This document shows, one piece after another, positions 17,928 to 26,525 of a stretch of DNA of 51,819 bases. Both the position numbers and the translations under genes were made by a program. Source of the stretch: Deltaproteobacteria bacterium (GTDB lineage: Bacteria > Myxococcota > Myxococcia > SLRQ01); NCBI GenBank assembly GCA_007130885.1, contig SLRQ01000045.1, positions 1-51,819 of the forward strand, in the 5' to 3' direction. Position 1 is the stretch's first letter. Each line of letters starts with the position of its first letter. The notes beneath the pieces were generated by a model that was given only the letters and a program-made list of their open reading frames with translations, searched no databases and was not told the DNA's origin.

Positions 17928-19336
17928 GGAAGCTCCGCGGCCAATCTGCGGGCGGCGGCGTTTTCAGGTTGGACCTCCAGCACCTTATCGAGATGCCGGC
18001 GTGCGATTGTAGCGTATCCTCTGCGTTCGGACTCGGTTCTGGCAGTCGCGTGACGGCGAGAGTAAATGGTGGCCAAGGACAGATGGGCCTCGAGGTTGTC
18101 CTCGTCCATACTCAGCACCTCTTCGAGTATCTTCGCCGCCTCTCCCAGTTGACCGGTTGCGGCGAGTGACCGTGAAAGCATCAGCCTGGGCTGTTTGCTG
18201 GATGGTGCGAGGAGGCTCCAGGCCCGCAGGTGACGAATTGCCTCCGAGGACATGCCTCGCTCCGAGGCTGCCTTACCCAGAGCTGCATGCGCTTCCACGA
18301 GGAAAGGATTGCGTTCGAGCGCTCCCAGAAAATGCTTGCGTGCTTCGTCATCGCGTTCCAGGGACTGCATGACGTTTGCGAGATACAGCCTGGGGAGAGC
18401 TAGGTCGGGAGCCAGCTCGATGGCGCGCCGCATGTGCACTATTGCCTCGCCGAGTGCATCTATACGCTGATAAGCAAGGCCCAATATGGCGTGGACCATG
18501 GCGGCTTCCGGGTGCTCGAGCAAAACCTCCCGCAGCATGTCAATAGCTTTCTGGGGTACATCCGCTTGTTCGATCCACGCCATGGCACGTTCGATCCTGC
18601 CGCGTGCCGCCCGTGGAAAGCCTTGGAGCGGATCCGAGATACGTTCGGCCACGATTCGAGCGAGCTCGACCTCACGTGCGGTAGGATCCATCTCTAGAAT
18701 TCCTCGGAGCAGATCCAAGCTTCCTTCTCGCTCTCCAAGTTTACTTAGGGCGAGCGCCATGGGGGCGCGATAGCGTGCCTTGTCTTCGATCTCGAGCGCG
18801 CGGGAAAGCGCCTCCCTGGCTTCGTGGTAGCGCTCTGCATCGAGAAGGATGACTGCGCGGCGGTAAGGAATGTCGGAAAGTTTGGGACGCAGCTTCTCCG
18901 CCGCCGCCAACAGATCCAGCGCCCGTTCGGCATTGGCTATGGTCGTGCCATAGAGCGTGATGGCGAGGCCGTAGGCATGAAACGGGTTGTTCGGTTCTTC
19001 TTCATAGCGCTTCTCATATAGTCCTTGCAGCTCTCCAAGCCGACCCAAGTTATAGTGAGCGGCGATGAGGCCTCGGTGGGCGGTCAGACTGGCGTAATCG
19101 ACCTCCAGGGCGCGCCCGAAAGCTCGAGCGGCGTCGTTGTGGCGTTCCTGCTGGCTCGCGGTCTTGCCTAGCTCCACCCACTCATGGGCGTCACGCGGTG
19201 CTCGACCGGCACCGAAGGTTGCGCATCCCAACGCAGCGGTCAGGGTAAGCAGTATGGCATAGGCTATAACCCGCTGTGGCGCGAGGCGGAAATCAGCGCT
19301 TGTTTCGGACATCGGGAGCGTTACTCGAGCTTTCAT
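17924..19336 (-). CDS. TPR-repeat lipoprotein
   Basis: A 470-residue protein built almost entirely of tetratricopeptide repeats, roughly ten, from about residue 50 to the end. Examples are ARAFGRALEVDYASLTAHRG, GEAIVHMRRAIELAPDLALP and ARRHLDKVLEVQPENAAARR. A hydrophobic segment (IAYAILLTLTAALGC) with a Cys at about residue 38 is a plausible though non-ideal lipobox, so export and lipid anchoring are likely. TPR proteins are scaffolds; no partner is known. An internal ATG at 19312 (MSETSADFR) is an equally possible start. The gene diverges from the deoxynucleoside kinase. Confidence 0.85.
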   Translation of the reverse strand: MKARVTLPMSETSADFRLAPQRVIAYAILLTLTAALGCATFGAGRAPRDAHEWVELGKTASQQERHNDAARAFGRALEVDYASLTAHRGLIAAHYNLGRLGELQGLYEKRYEEEPNNPFHAYGLAITLYGTTIANAERALDLLAAAEKLRPKLSDIPYRRAVILLDAERYHEAREALSRALEIEDKARYRAPMALALSKLGEREGSLDLLRGILEMDPTAREVELARIVAERISDPLQGFPRAARGRIERAMAWIEQADVPQKAIDMLREVLLEHPEAAMVHAILGLAYQRIDALGEAIVHMRRAIELAPDLALPRLYLANVMQSLERDDEARKHFLGALERNPFLVEAHAALGKAASERGMSSEAIRHLRAWSLLAPSSKQPRLMLSRSLAATGQLGEAAKILEEVLSMDEDNLEAHLSLATIYSRRHATARTESERRGYATIARRHLDKVLEVQPENAAARRLAAELP

Positions 19337-19443
19337 TTCATGAGATCGGCACGGTGTCCGGAAGGACGACCGTCACCGCTCCATCGACTTCAAGCCCTAT
19401 CATAGCTTCATACGGCTCGAAAGGGGTGGTACCAGTCGTGGTG

Positions 19444-20073
19444 ATGAGTGCAAAGGGGTCAGCGAAGCGCTTCATAGCGGTGGCTGGGAACATGGGAACC
19501 GGCAAAACAGAGTTGGTGGGTTTCCTATGCCGGCGTTATGACCTGCAGCCGTTCTACGAGCCTCACGAAAACAACCCTTACCTCGTTGACTTCTACGAGG
19601 ATATGAAGAGGTGGGCTTTTCACTCCCAGGTCGCTTTCCTCGCTGAGAAGCTGAAGCTGCACCGTCAGCTCGAGTCGTCGAGCGGGACGGTCATCCAGGA
19701 TCGTACAATTTACGAGGATGCCGAGGTGTTCGCCCGGAACCTTTTTCGGAGACGGCTGATATCGGCACGGGAGTGGAGCACATATCGGGCTCTTTACGAG
19801 GCTGCGGCCGCGACGGTCTCACCGCCGGACCTGATGATTTATCTTCGTGCCGGTGTACGTACGATACGTAAGCGAATCGTCATGCGCGGACGTCCGGAGG
19901 AGCAAGCCATTCCGGCACCATATATTCGAAGGCTGAATCAGCTTTACGAAGATTGGTTCCAGCAGTATGACCTGTCGGAGGTAATCACTCTCGACACTGA
20001 ACGGCTGGATTATGTTACGGACCTGGTTGACAGAATCGACCTATTAAAGCGAATCGAAAGCTATCTAGACTGA
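19444..20073 (+). CDS. Deoxynucleoside kinase (dNK family)
   Basis: A 209-residue kinase of the deoxyadenosine/deoxyguanosine kinase family, which phosphorylates salvaged deoxynucleosides. The P-loop GNMGTGKT is at residues 15-22, the substrate-pocket block EPHENNPYLVDFYEDMKRW follows, and the DR(S/T) motif appears in VIQDRTIYEDAEVFARNLF. The LID-type arginines are in MRGRPEEQAIPAPYIRRLN. I chose ATG 19444, where homology starts; GTG 19438 or 19441 are possible because AAGGGGTGG lies at 19421-19429. A longer frame from 19276 overlaps the divergent TPR gene and was rejected. Exact substrate is not determined. Confidence 0.88.
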   Translation: MSAKGSAKRFIAVAGNMGTGKTELVGFLCRRYDLQPFYEPHENNPYLVDFYEDMKRWAFHSQVAFLAEKLKLHRQLESSSGTVIQDRTIYEDAEVFARNLFRRRLISAREWSTYRALYEAAAATVSPPDLMIYLRAGVRTIRKRIVMRGRPEEQAIPAPYIRRLNQLYEDWFQQYDLSEVITLDTERLDYVTDLVDRIDLLKRIESYLD

Positions 20074-20103
20074 GCAATCGGCGAAAAGTAGTCTGCCGTC
20101 TTT

Positions 20104-21267
20104 ATGAGTGAACAAGCCAAAGAGACCACCGGCCGGGAGTTGGTAGGCCGCACGATAGCCGTGGGTGTGGACGGAGGCCCGGGGTCGTATGTGGCCGCGG
20201 ATGTGATTCGTCGCCTCGTTCGGTGGAGGGCTACGGTAAAGGTGGTCGTCACCGAGTCCACGGAACGGTGGCTTCCAGCCCTGACCCTCGCGACCTTGAG
20301 CGGTCACCCCGTCGCAACGACCGCCGAGAGTGGCAGGGAAATCGCCGGGGAGTGTGAGGCCGCGCTCTTTATCATCTCGAGCACGGACATCTTGGCGTCC
20401 GAAGTAGCCGTGAATGCGGCGGGCGCGTTGTTTCTGGACGCTTCGTTACCCCGTGTCGTGGCTCCAACGCCGTCGCTGCATGGTTCGAGGTTTGGGAGAG
20501 TATTGCTGCAAGACCTGGAGAAGGAGGTGACGGTTCTGCCGTCAGGTGAATCTCCGGAGGATGTGGCTTCGGCCTTGGTGCGAGAACTCGAGGCGCCCGA
20601 CCTCGTGGGAAAGAGGCTCATGGTAACGGCCGGCCCTACGAGGGAGAAGATCGATCCCGTACGGTTTATTTCCAATCCCTCCTCCGGGCGCATGGGAGAG
20701 GCCTTGGCCATTGCCGCCCTGAAGCGAGGGGCTGAAGTTACGCTGCTTCATGGCCCCTGGCACCTAAGACCACCGCCCAGTATTCGTGCCATACCGTTCC
20801 AGACCGCGGAGGACCTCCGGGAACTGGCCTCGAGTTTGGCCGGCGATATGGATGCCATCATCGCTTCGGCGGCGGTTGGTGATTATGCTCCGGTGAGCCC
20901 CGCCGAAAACAAGATAAAGAAGGGAGAAGGGGATTTGGTACTGAGACTGCGGCGAACACCGGACGTATTGGCTACGCTGGGCCGGCGATTCGTGGGAAAG
21001 AAGAACCGCCCGGTTCTGGTGGGGTTCGCCGCCGAGACAGAGGAGATGGTCGAAAATGCCCGAAAAAAGCTTAAGAGCAAGCACCTCGACTTGGTGGTTG
21101 CCAACGATGTTGGCAAGGAGAGCACAGGCTTTGCAAGCAGAGATATCGAAGTCGTGCTAGTGAGTCCAACAGGCGCGGAGGAGGTCCCCAGATCGAGCAA
21201 GAAGTCTGTGGCACACGCCATTTTGGATCGCGTATCTGCTTTAATCAAAGACCGTCGACCTTCGTAA
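20104..21267 (+). CDS. coaBC: CoaBC-like protein: intact phosphopantothenoylcysteine synthase, degenerate decarboxylase half
   Basis: A 387-residue protein with the CoaC-CoaB layout of coenzyme A synthesis. The C-terminal CoaB half (from about 170) is intact: MVTAGPTREKIDPVRFISNP, SSGRMGEALAIAALKRGAEV, AAVGDYAPVSPAENKIKK and the LVGFAAETEEM block. The N-terminal flavodoxin-like half (about 15-165) begins normally (GVDGGPGSYVAADVIRRL for the usual GGIAAYK region). However, it lacks the catalytic His segment (GHIEL), the PA(S/T)AN motif, the PAMN motif (PTPS instead, about 121-124) and the ACGDxGxGRM clamp. It should join cysteine to phosphopantothenate but probably cannot decarboxylate. A udg gene follows. 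Confidence 0.85.
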   Translation: MSEQAKETTGRELVGRTIAVGVDGGPGSYVAADVIRRLVRWRATVKVVVTESTERWLPALTLATLSGHPVATTAESGREIAGECEAALFIISSTDILASEVAVNAAGALFLDASLPRVVAPTPSLHGSRFGRVLLQDLEKEVTVLPSGESPEDVASALVRELEAPDLVGKRLMVTAGPTREKIDPVRFISNPSSGRMGEALAIAALKRGAEVTLLHGPWHLRPPPSIRAIPFQTAEDLRELASSLAGDMDAIIASAAVGDYAPVSPAENKIKKGEGDLVLRLRRTPDVLATLGRRFVGKKNRPVLVGFAAETEEMVENARKKLKSKHLDLVVANDVGKESTGFASRDIEVVLVSPTGAEEVPRSSKKSVAHAILDRVSALIKDRRPS

Positions 21268-21282
21268 GCTGCCTTCTATGTG

Positions 21283-22071
21283 ATGCCTAGACGAGCTATC
21301 CAGCAGCCCCCGTCTGACCCCAATGACGGTGTTCGGCTCAAAGCAGAGGAGCTTCGGGAGATTTTATCCGATCTTCGGCGGCACCTGCTGTGGTGGGAGG
21401 CACAGGGGGCTCGCCGCATTCCGCGCCAAGCCGGTGTTGCTTGCGGAGGATCCTCGCCGGTCCACGCTCCAGCGACAACCCCCGAGGAAAGACCGGAGGA
21501 GAATCTACATGGCCGGGCTCTCGAGGACGTTCGCCGGCAGTTAGGCGAATGCCGGCGCTGCAAGTTGGCCGAAGGCAGGAAGAAGTTGGTATTTGGAGTA
21601 GGCAATCCAGATGCCGAGATCGTCTTCGTTGGAGAGGCTCCGGGTGCCGAGGAGGATAGAACGGGGGAGCCTTTTGTTGGCGCGGCTGGGCAACTTTTGG
21701 ACCGAATGATAGCGGCGATGGGTTTTGAACGCGGACAGGTCTACATTTGCAACGTGGTCAAGTGCCGGCCTCCGGGCAACCGTGATCCGGAACCAGGCGA
21801 GATCGCTGCTTGCGAACCTTTCCTGAAGGCGCAGATTGCCTCTATCTCGCCAAAGGTGATCGTGGGTCTGGGTCGTTTTGCCGTGCAATGCTTGCTCGAA
21901 GATCCGAGCTTGGCTCTTGGCTCCGTTAGAGGCAAATGGAAGCGCTATGAGGGAATAGACTTGATGCCCACTTTTCATCCAGCCAACCTGCTTAGAAACC
22001 CCGCCAAGAAGGGGGCGGCCTGGAAGGACCTGAAGGCCGTCTTGGCCCGTCTGGGGAGACAGCTGCCATGA
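21283..22071 (+). CDS. Uracil-DNA glycosylase, family 4 (iron-sulfur)
   Basis: A 262-residue enzyme that removes uracil from DNA. The catalytic domain is in the last 190 residues: first cysteine pair in [20 protein letters not shown], motif 1 [17 protein letters not shown], the third and fourth 4Fe-4S cysteines in [19 protein letters not shown] and [12 protein letters not shown], and the HPA motif near the end ([11 protein letters not shown]). The first 75 residues are a Pro/Arg/Glu-rich extension with little family similarity. ATG 21283 or GTG 21280 could start it. The stop overlaps the next ATG (22068-22071). Position after coaBC suggests one transcript. Confidence 0.92.
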   Translation: MPRRAIQQPPSDPNDGVRLKAEELREILSDLRRHLLWWEAQGARRIPRQAGVACGGSSPVHAPATTPEERPEENLHGRALEDVRRQLGECRRCKLAEGRKKLVFGVGNPDAEIVFVGEAPGAEEDRTGEPFVGAAGQLLDRMIAAMGFERGQVYICNVVKCRPPGNRDPEPGEIAACEPFLKAQIASISPKVIVGLGRFAVQCLLEDPSLALGSVRGKWKRYEGIDLMPTFHPANLLRNPAKKGAAWKDLKAVLARLGRQLP

Positions 22072-23585
22072 AACATCGACTTGCCGGTTGCCGGAGGACA
22101 GGTGACGCGTCTCCGTCAGTTTTCATAAACCGTACAGGGTTGCGTGCGGCTTTTTTCTTGTGTCTGTTTGCCGGGATCGCGCTGCTTGGTCTTACTGGCG
22201 GAGGGTCGGCGGGGCAGGTGGAGCCTGGGGCGCAAGCGCCGGCAGGTAGTGATCCCATTGGTCAGGACAGGGAGCTCGAGTCTCGTTCGGAGCAAGCAGA
22301 GCTTGCTCCTCGGTTCTTGCGGGTGGATCTTGCTGGGGTGGTGAGCCCCGGCTCCTCGAGCTATCTGCTGGACGGGGTAGCCGCGGCGGCGGAAGGCGGA
22401 TACGAGGGCTTAATCCTCGTGCTGGACACTCCTGGTGGTCTGCTCGAATCCACTCGTGAGATTTCGAGGGCTTTTCTGGCGTCCGATGTCCCGGTCTTGG
22501 TCTACGTCTACCCAACCGGTGCCCGAGCTGCTTCGGCGGGTATGTTCATTACGATGTCGGCACATGTCGCCGCAATGGCTCCCGGAACCCGTATTGGGGC
22601 GGCGGCGCCGGTTGCTCTGGGTGGAGGCGAGCAAGAAGACGGGCCGGCCATGGACAAGAAGGTCATAGAGGATACGGCGGCTTTTGCAAGATCGGTCGCG
22701 GAAGAAACCGGGAGAAACGCGGACTGGGCCGAGCTTGCCGTTCGGGAAGCGGTGTCGGCGACATCTTCAGAGGCCCTCGAGCTTGGAGTCATCGACTTCA
22801 TTGCTTCCACCGAGGAGGACTTGTTGGAGCAGGTCGATGGTCTGGTGCTTACGATGGCCGATGGGACCGAGAGGACCCTGCGGACCGAAGGGGCCACAAT
22901 CGATGATTGGGATATGACAATACAGCAGCGAGTGCTGATGGTCCTTGGCGATCCCAACATCGCCTACATTCTGTTGATGTTAGGTCTTTTGGGCCTGATG
23001 ATGGAGCTTTACAATCCAGGCCTCATCTTCCCGGCCGTCATAGGGCTGTTCATGCTTCTTCTTGCTGGGATAGGCCTCAACATATTGCCTGTGAACGTAG
23101 GAGGGATCGTTCTTTTGGTCATAGCGGTCGCGTTGTTCGTGGCGGAGATATACGTCACCTCGTACGGCTTGCTGGCATTGGTGGGAGTAGGAACCATGAT
23201 TCTTGGCTCGGCGCTGCTGATGGACTCCACCGATCCCGACTTCTTCGTGGAGCCGGATATCCAGGTGTCTTGGGGAGTCATAATCCCGACGGTGGTCTTG
23301 ATGGCGACGGTCGCCATAGGCCTCATGTTATTCATAGTGTATGTTCACCGTCGGCGAGGTACGACCGGGCACGAAGGCATGAAGGGTGAGCTCGGCCGAA
23401 CTCGTACGGACGTTGGTCCCCAGGGAGGAAGGGTGTTCGTACACGGAGAACTTTGGAGCGGCGTGAGCGACAGGGAGATCCCAGCCGGTACCGAGATAGT
23501 TGTTATCGAGGTAGAGGGGCTGATACTGAAGGTTGCGCCCAAAGCCGGCGGTGAGTCCGATGATTCGCCACAGCCGGTTCAATGA
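22068..23585 (+). CDS. NfeD-family membrane-bound ClpP-class serine protease (long form)
   Basis: A 505-residue long-form NfeD. An N-terminal signal or anchor (about 26-44, LRAAFFLCLFAGIALLGLTG) precedes the protease domain, with LILVLDTPGGLLESTREISR and the nucleophile Ser156 in TGARAASAGMFITMS. Lys197 lies 41 residues later, the spacing seen in the archaeal 1510-N Ser-Lys dyad. About residues 290-430 contain several membrane helices (ILLMLGLLGLMMELYNPGLI). An OB-fold domain (GRVFVHGELWSGVSDREIPA) ends the protein. The family cleaves the C-terminus of partner stomatins; a stomatin gene follows 52 bases on. Confidence 0.92.
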   Translation: MKHRLAGCRRTGDASPSVFINRTGLRAAFFLCLFAGIALLGLTGGGSAGQVEPGAQAPAGSDPIGQDRELESRSEQAELAPRFLRVDLAGVVSPGSSSYLLDGVAAAAEGGYEGLILVLDTPGGLLESTREISRAFLASDVPVLVYVYPTGARAASAGMFITMSAHVAAMAPGTRIGAAAPVALGGGEQEDGPAMDKKVIEDTAAFARSVAEETGRNADWAELAVREAVSATSSEALELGVIDFIASTEEDLLEQVDGLVLTMADGTERTLRTEGATIDDWDMTIQQRVLMVLGDPNIAYILLMLGLLGLMMELYNPGLIFPAVIGLFMLLLAGIGLNILPVNVGGIVLLVIAVALFVAEIYVTSYGLLALVGVGTMILGSALLMDSTDPDFFVEPDIQVSWGVIIPTVVLMATVAIGLMLFIVYVHRRRGTTGHEGMKGELGRTRTDVGPQGGRVFVHGELWSGVSDREIPAGTEIVVIEVEGLILKVAPKAGGESDDSPQPVQ

Positions 23586-23637
23586 TTACCGCGCCTCCGT
23601 TGATAGGCGGCGCAATACATAGCAGAGGAGGGAGATA

Positions 23638-24459
23638 ATGGGGCTTCCGTTTGGCGTAATAGTGGCTGCGGCCATCGTGTTGATCTGGTTGGCCATGAGC
23701 ATCCGCGTGATCCAGGAGTACGAGCGAGGGATAGTGTTTTTCCTCGGTCGATACACGGGAATTAGGCAACCTGGCTTGCGGATCATCCTCGTGCCCGTAT
23801 TTCGCATGGCGGTGATCGACACCAGGACTATCGCTCGCGATGTGCCTCCACAGGACGTGATCACAAGGGACAACGTCTCGGTGAAGGTCAACGCGGTGAT
23901 CTACTTCCGCGTCATCCAGCCCGATAAGGCGGTACTGCAGGTCGAGAACTTCCTCTACGCGACGAGTCAGCTCGCTCAGACTACCCTTCGCTCGGTGGTG
24001 GGCCAGCATCAGCTCGACGAGCTTCTATCCGAGCGAGAGAAACTGAACGCCCAGCTTCAGGATACCCTGGATATGCATACCGACCCCTGGGGGGTCAAGG
24101 TGACCAACGTAGAGATCAAGCATGTCGATCTGCCTCCGGAGATGCAGCGAATCATGGCGCGACAGGCGGAGGCCGAGCGCGAGCGGAGAGCCAAGATTAT
24201 CGCAGCGGAAGGAGAGTTCCAGGCTGCCAGAAAGCTCACCGACGCGGCAGAGGTTCTATCCGCGGAGCCCTCGGCGCTACAGCTTCGTTATCTGCAGACG
24301 CTGGTGGAGATCGGCGCTCAGGCGAACACTACTACGTTGTTCCCCATCCCTATTGACCTTCTCTCCGCCTTCATGAAGAAGCTCGAGGTCGACACCGGGC
24401 ATAAACCGGGCCCCCAACCTGAAAAGAAGCTCGGTTCAGGAACCGAAGAAAAGGAGTAG
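23638..24459 (+). CDS. Slipin / stomatin-like SPFH protein
   Basis: A 273-residue SPFH-domain protein. One N-terminal helix (about 4-21, [18 protein letters not shown]) anchors it; the SPFH core starts [19 protein letters not shown] and includes [20 protein letters not shown] and [21 protein letters not shown] coiled coil ([20 protein letters not shown]) and a hydrophobic C-terminal part ([20 protein letters not shown]), the kind of site NfeD cleaves, follow. Stomatins form oligomeric membrane scaffolds. GCAGAGGAGGGAG upstream is a strong ribosome-binding site. Confidence 0.94.
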   Translation: MGLPFGVIVAAAIVLIWLAMSIRVIQEYERGIVFFLGRYTGIRQPGLRIILVPVFRMAVIDTRTIARDVPPQDVITRDNVSVKVNAVIYFRVIQPDKAVLQVENFLYATSQLAQTTLRSVVGQHQLDELLSEREKLNAQLQDTLDMHTDPWGVKVTNVEIKHVDLPPEMQRIMARQAEAERERRAKIIAAEGEFQAARKLTDAAEVLSAEPSALQLRYLQTLVEIGAQANTTTLFPIPIDLLSAFMKKLEVDTGHKPGPQPEKKLGSGTEEKE

Positions 24460-24462
24460 CGT

Positions 24463-25329
24463 GTGTCGGAGATAGGCCGGGGACGGGCCGATTCGGCTCG
24501 TCCCCTATCCATGGGTGCCAACTGCCTCACAATCGCCGGAAGTGATTCGGGTGGTGGGGCCGGCATCCAGGCCGATCTGAAGACATTCGCGTCCTTTGGG
24601 TGCTACGGCACCAGCGTTATTACGGCTCTGACCGCCCAGAACACTCGAGGTGTCAGCTCGGTCCATGCGCCGCCCCCAGGTTTCGTGGCCGAGCAGATTG
24701 ATGCCGTCCTATCGGACATCGGAGCCGGTGCGGTGAAGACCGGCATGCTTCACGATGCACGAATAATCGCTGTTGTGGCGGAGCGGCTGCGGGCCCACGG
24801 CGTCGAGCAGCTTGTCGTCGATCCCGTTATGGTTTCGACCACGGGGGCTCGCCTACTCGTGGGGGAGCCTCGCGCGCAAGAGGAGCCCGATGAGGCGGTC
24901 CTAGCCATGACCGAGATGCTACTGCCAATGGCAACCGTGGTTACGCCAAACCTCGAGGAGGCCGCTGCCTTGGTGGGAGCGCTGCCGTCGTCGGAGGATG
25001 AGGCGGTTGAAGCTGCTCGGCGGATCCTTGACCTGGGTCCGAGGTGGGTGGTTATAAAAGGCGGCCATTTCTCCGGGGCGGAGGCTGTGGATTTGGTAGT
25101 GGGTCCCCGCGGATCGGTCGAGCGGCTCGTTGCCGAGCGAATAAGGACCACCAGCACTCATGGAACAGGGTGCTCCTTCGCGGCGGCCCTTTGCGCGTGC
25201 CTCGCAACAGGCTTGACCGTTTCGGAGTCGGCGCGGGAGGCCAAAAGGTGGCTCACCGAAGCGATCAGGCGGGCTTTCCCTGTAGGTGAGGGATTAGGTC
25301 CGGTCAATCACTTCCATCATTGGTGGTGA
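24463..25329 (+). CDS. thiD: Hydroxymethylpyrimidine (phosphate) kinase
   Basis: A 288-residue PfkB-like kinase that phosphorylates HMP and HMP-P for thiamine synthesis. Family blocks are LTIAGSDSGGGAGIQADLKT, TALTAQNTRGVSSVHAPPPG, GAGAVKTGMLHDARIIAVVA, VVDPVMVSTTGARLL and the anion hole STHGTGCSFAAALCACLATG; the end PVNHFHHWW is typical. GTG 24463 was chosen because AAGGAG lies about 8 bases upstream; ATG 24511 is nearer the homology start but lacks a site. No other thiamine gene or TPP riboswitch is visible nearby. Confidence 0.93.
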   Translation: MSEIGRGRADSARPLSMGANCLTIAGSDSGGGAGIQADLKTFASFGCYGTSVITALTAQNTRGVSSVHAPPPGFVAEQIDAVLSDIGAGAVKTGMLHDARIIAVVAERLRAHGVEQLVVDPVMVSTTGARLLVGEPRAQEEPDEAVLAMTEMLLPMATVVTPNLEEAAALVGALPSSEDEAVEAARRILDLGPRWVVIKGGHFSGAEAVDLVVGPRGSVERLVAERIRTTSTHGTGCSFAAALCACLATGLTVSESAREAKRWLTEAIRRAFPVGEGLGPVNHFHHWW

Positions 25330-25369
25330 GTCTTCGGCCGGGCATGACCGCACGTCGTTGGAGTGTTAT

Positions 25370-26525
25370 ATGAGTGATATGCTTACTGCGGGAGAGTTGA
25401 AGGAGAGACTGGAAGACTTGGAGCGGCGGCTGGCCGCGCTACGGAGGTCTCTTTGACCTTCCGGCCAAGGAGCGGAGGCGGGCGGAAATAGAAGCCCGGG
25501 CCGCTAGGCCGGAGTTTTGGAACGGGGGAGAAGAGGCGCAACAACTCCTTCGGGAGAAGGCGCGAATCGACGAGACCTTGGAGCAGGACGGTAAGCTTTC
25601 CTCCTTCATAGAGGATGCCATCGTTCTTTTGGAACTCGCTCGGGAGGAGTCTGATGACAGCCAGCTAGGCGAGGTGGCCGAGCAAGTGGAGGTGGCAGGC
25701 AATCAGATGCGGAGCATGGAGCTCGACCGGATGCTGTCTGGTCCGGACGACTTTCGAAACGCCATCATCACCATCAATTCCGGGGCAGGGGGGCTGGACG
25801 CTCAGGACTGGGCGGAAATGCTGCTTCGAATGTATCTTCGTTATGCCACCGAGCGTGGATGGAAGGCCGACCTCGTTGATCAGCTGGAGGGCGAAGAGGC
25901 CGGGATCAAGAGCGCGTCGGTTATAGTGTCTGGAACCAACGCTTATGGGTGGCTAAAGGCCGAGGCAGGGGTTCATAGGCTCGTTCGCATCAGCCCGTTC
26001 GACTCGAACGCGCGTCGACACACAGCTTTTGCTTCGGTGTTCGTAACTCCGGAGGTGGACGACGATGTAACTATCGACGTCAGGGATGATGATGTTCGGG
26101 TGGATGTCTTCCGAGCATCAGGGGCTGGTGGCCAAAAGGTGAACAAGACCTCATCGGCTGTTCGGATGACCCATGTTCCCTCGGGCATAGTGGTGAGCTG
26201 CCAGAACGAACGAAGCCAGCACAAGAATCGTGATATGGCGCTCAAGGTTCTGAAGAGCCGCTTGTATGAGTTGGAGATGAAGAAGCGGGAAGCGGAGCGT
26301 GCCAAGGTCGAGGCGGGCAAGGCCGATATAGCTTTCGGATCCCAAATAAGAAGTTATGTGCTGGCTCCGTATCAGATGGTCAAGGACCATCGAACCGGGT
26401 TCGAGAATGGAAGTCCTCAGCGAGTTTTGGACGGCGACCTCGACGGTTTAATCGAGGCCTTTCTTCTCAAACGTAGCCAAGGAGAAGAAGAGACCGGTCA
26501 CTCTTCAGAGCTATCCTCGCGGTAG
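25370..26525 (+). CDS. prfB: Peptide chain release factor 2 with programmed +1 frameshift
   Basis: RF2 recognises UAA and UGA and triggers peptide release. Frame 1 starts at ATG 25370 and stops at TGA 25454-25456 after 28 codons. Shifting +1 at CTT 25451-25453 continues GAC at 25455 for 356 residues to TAG 26525, giving 384 residues. The shift site is GGAGG-TCT-CTT-TGA-C: a Shine-Dalgarno-like element three bases before CTT, a slippery codon and an in-frame UGA, as in E. coli. The protein has the SPF anticodon-like tripeptide (RISPFDSNARRHTAFASVFV) and GGQ (FRASGAGGQKVNKTSSAVRM). The frameshift makes RF2 autoregulate on its own UGA. The last 28 bases overlap convergent RNase Z. Confidence 0.96.
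25444..25457 (+). promoter_or_regulatory. prfB recoding site (+1 frameshift)
   Basis: GGAGG spans 25443-25447, then TCT, the slippery CTT at 25451-25453 and UGA at 25454-25456 followed by C, a poor termination context. The spacing equals that of the experimentally known RF2 site in E. coli. Low RF2 slows termination and allows slippage onto UUU in the +1 frame. Confidence 0.95.

Noticed and set aside
19276..19443. Longer N-terminus for the deoxynucleoside kinase
   Set aside because: It would overlap the divergent TPR gene and adds 56 residues without family similarity; homology starts at about 19444.
25444..25456. In-frame TGA taken as a disrupted prfB pseudogene
   Set aside because: The context matches the conserved programmed frameshift site exactly and the downstream frame is fully intact.
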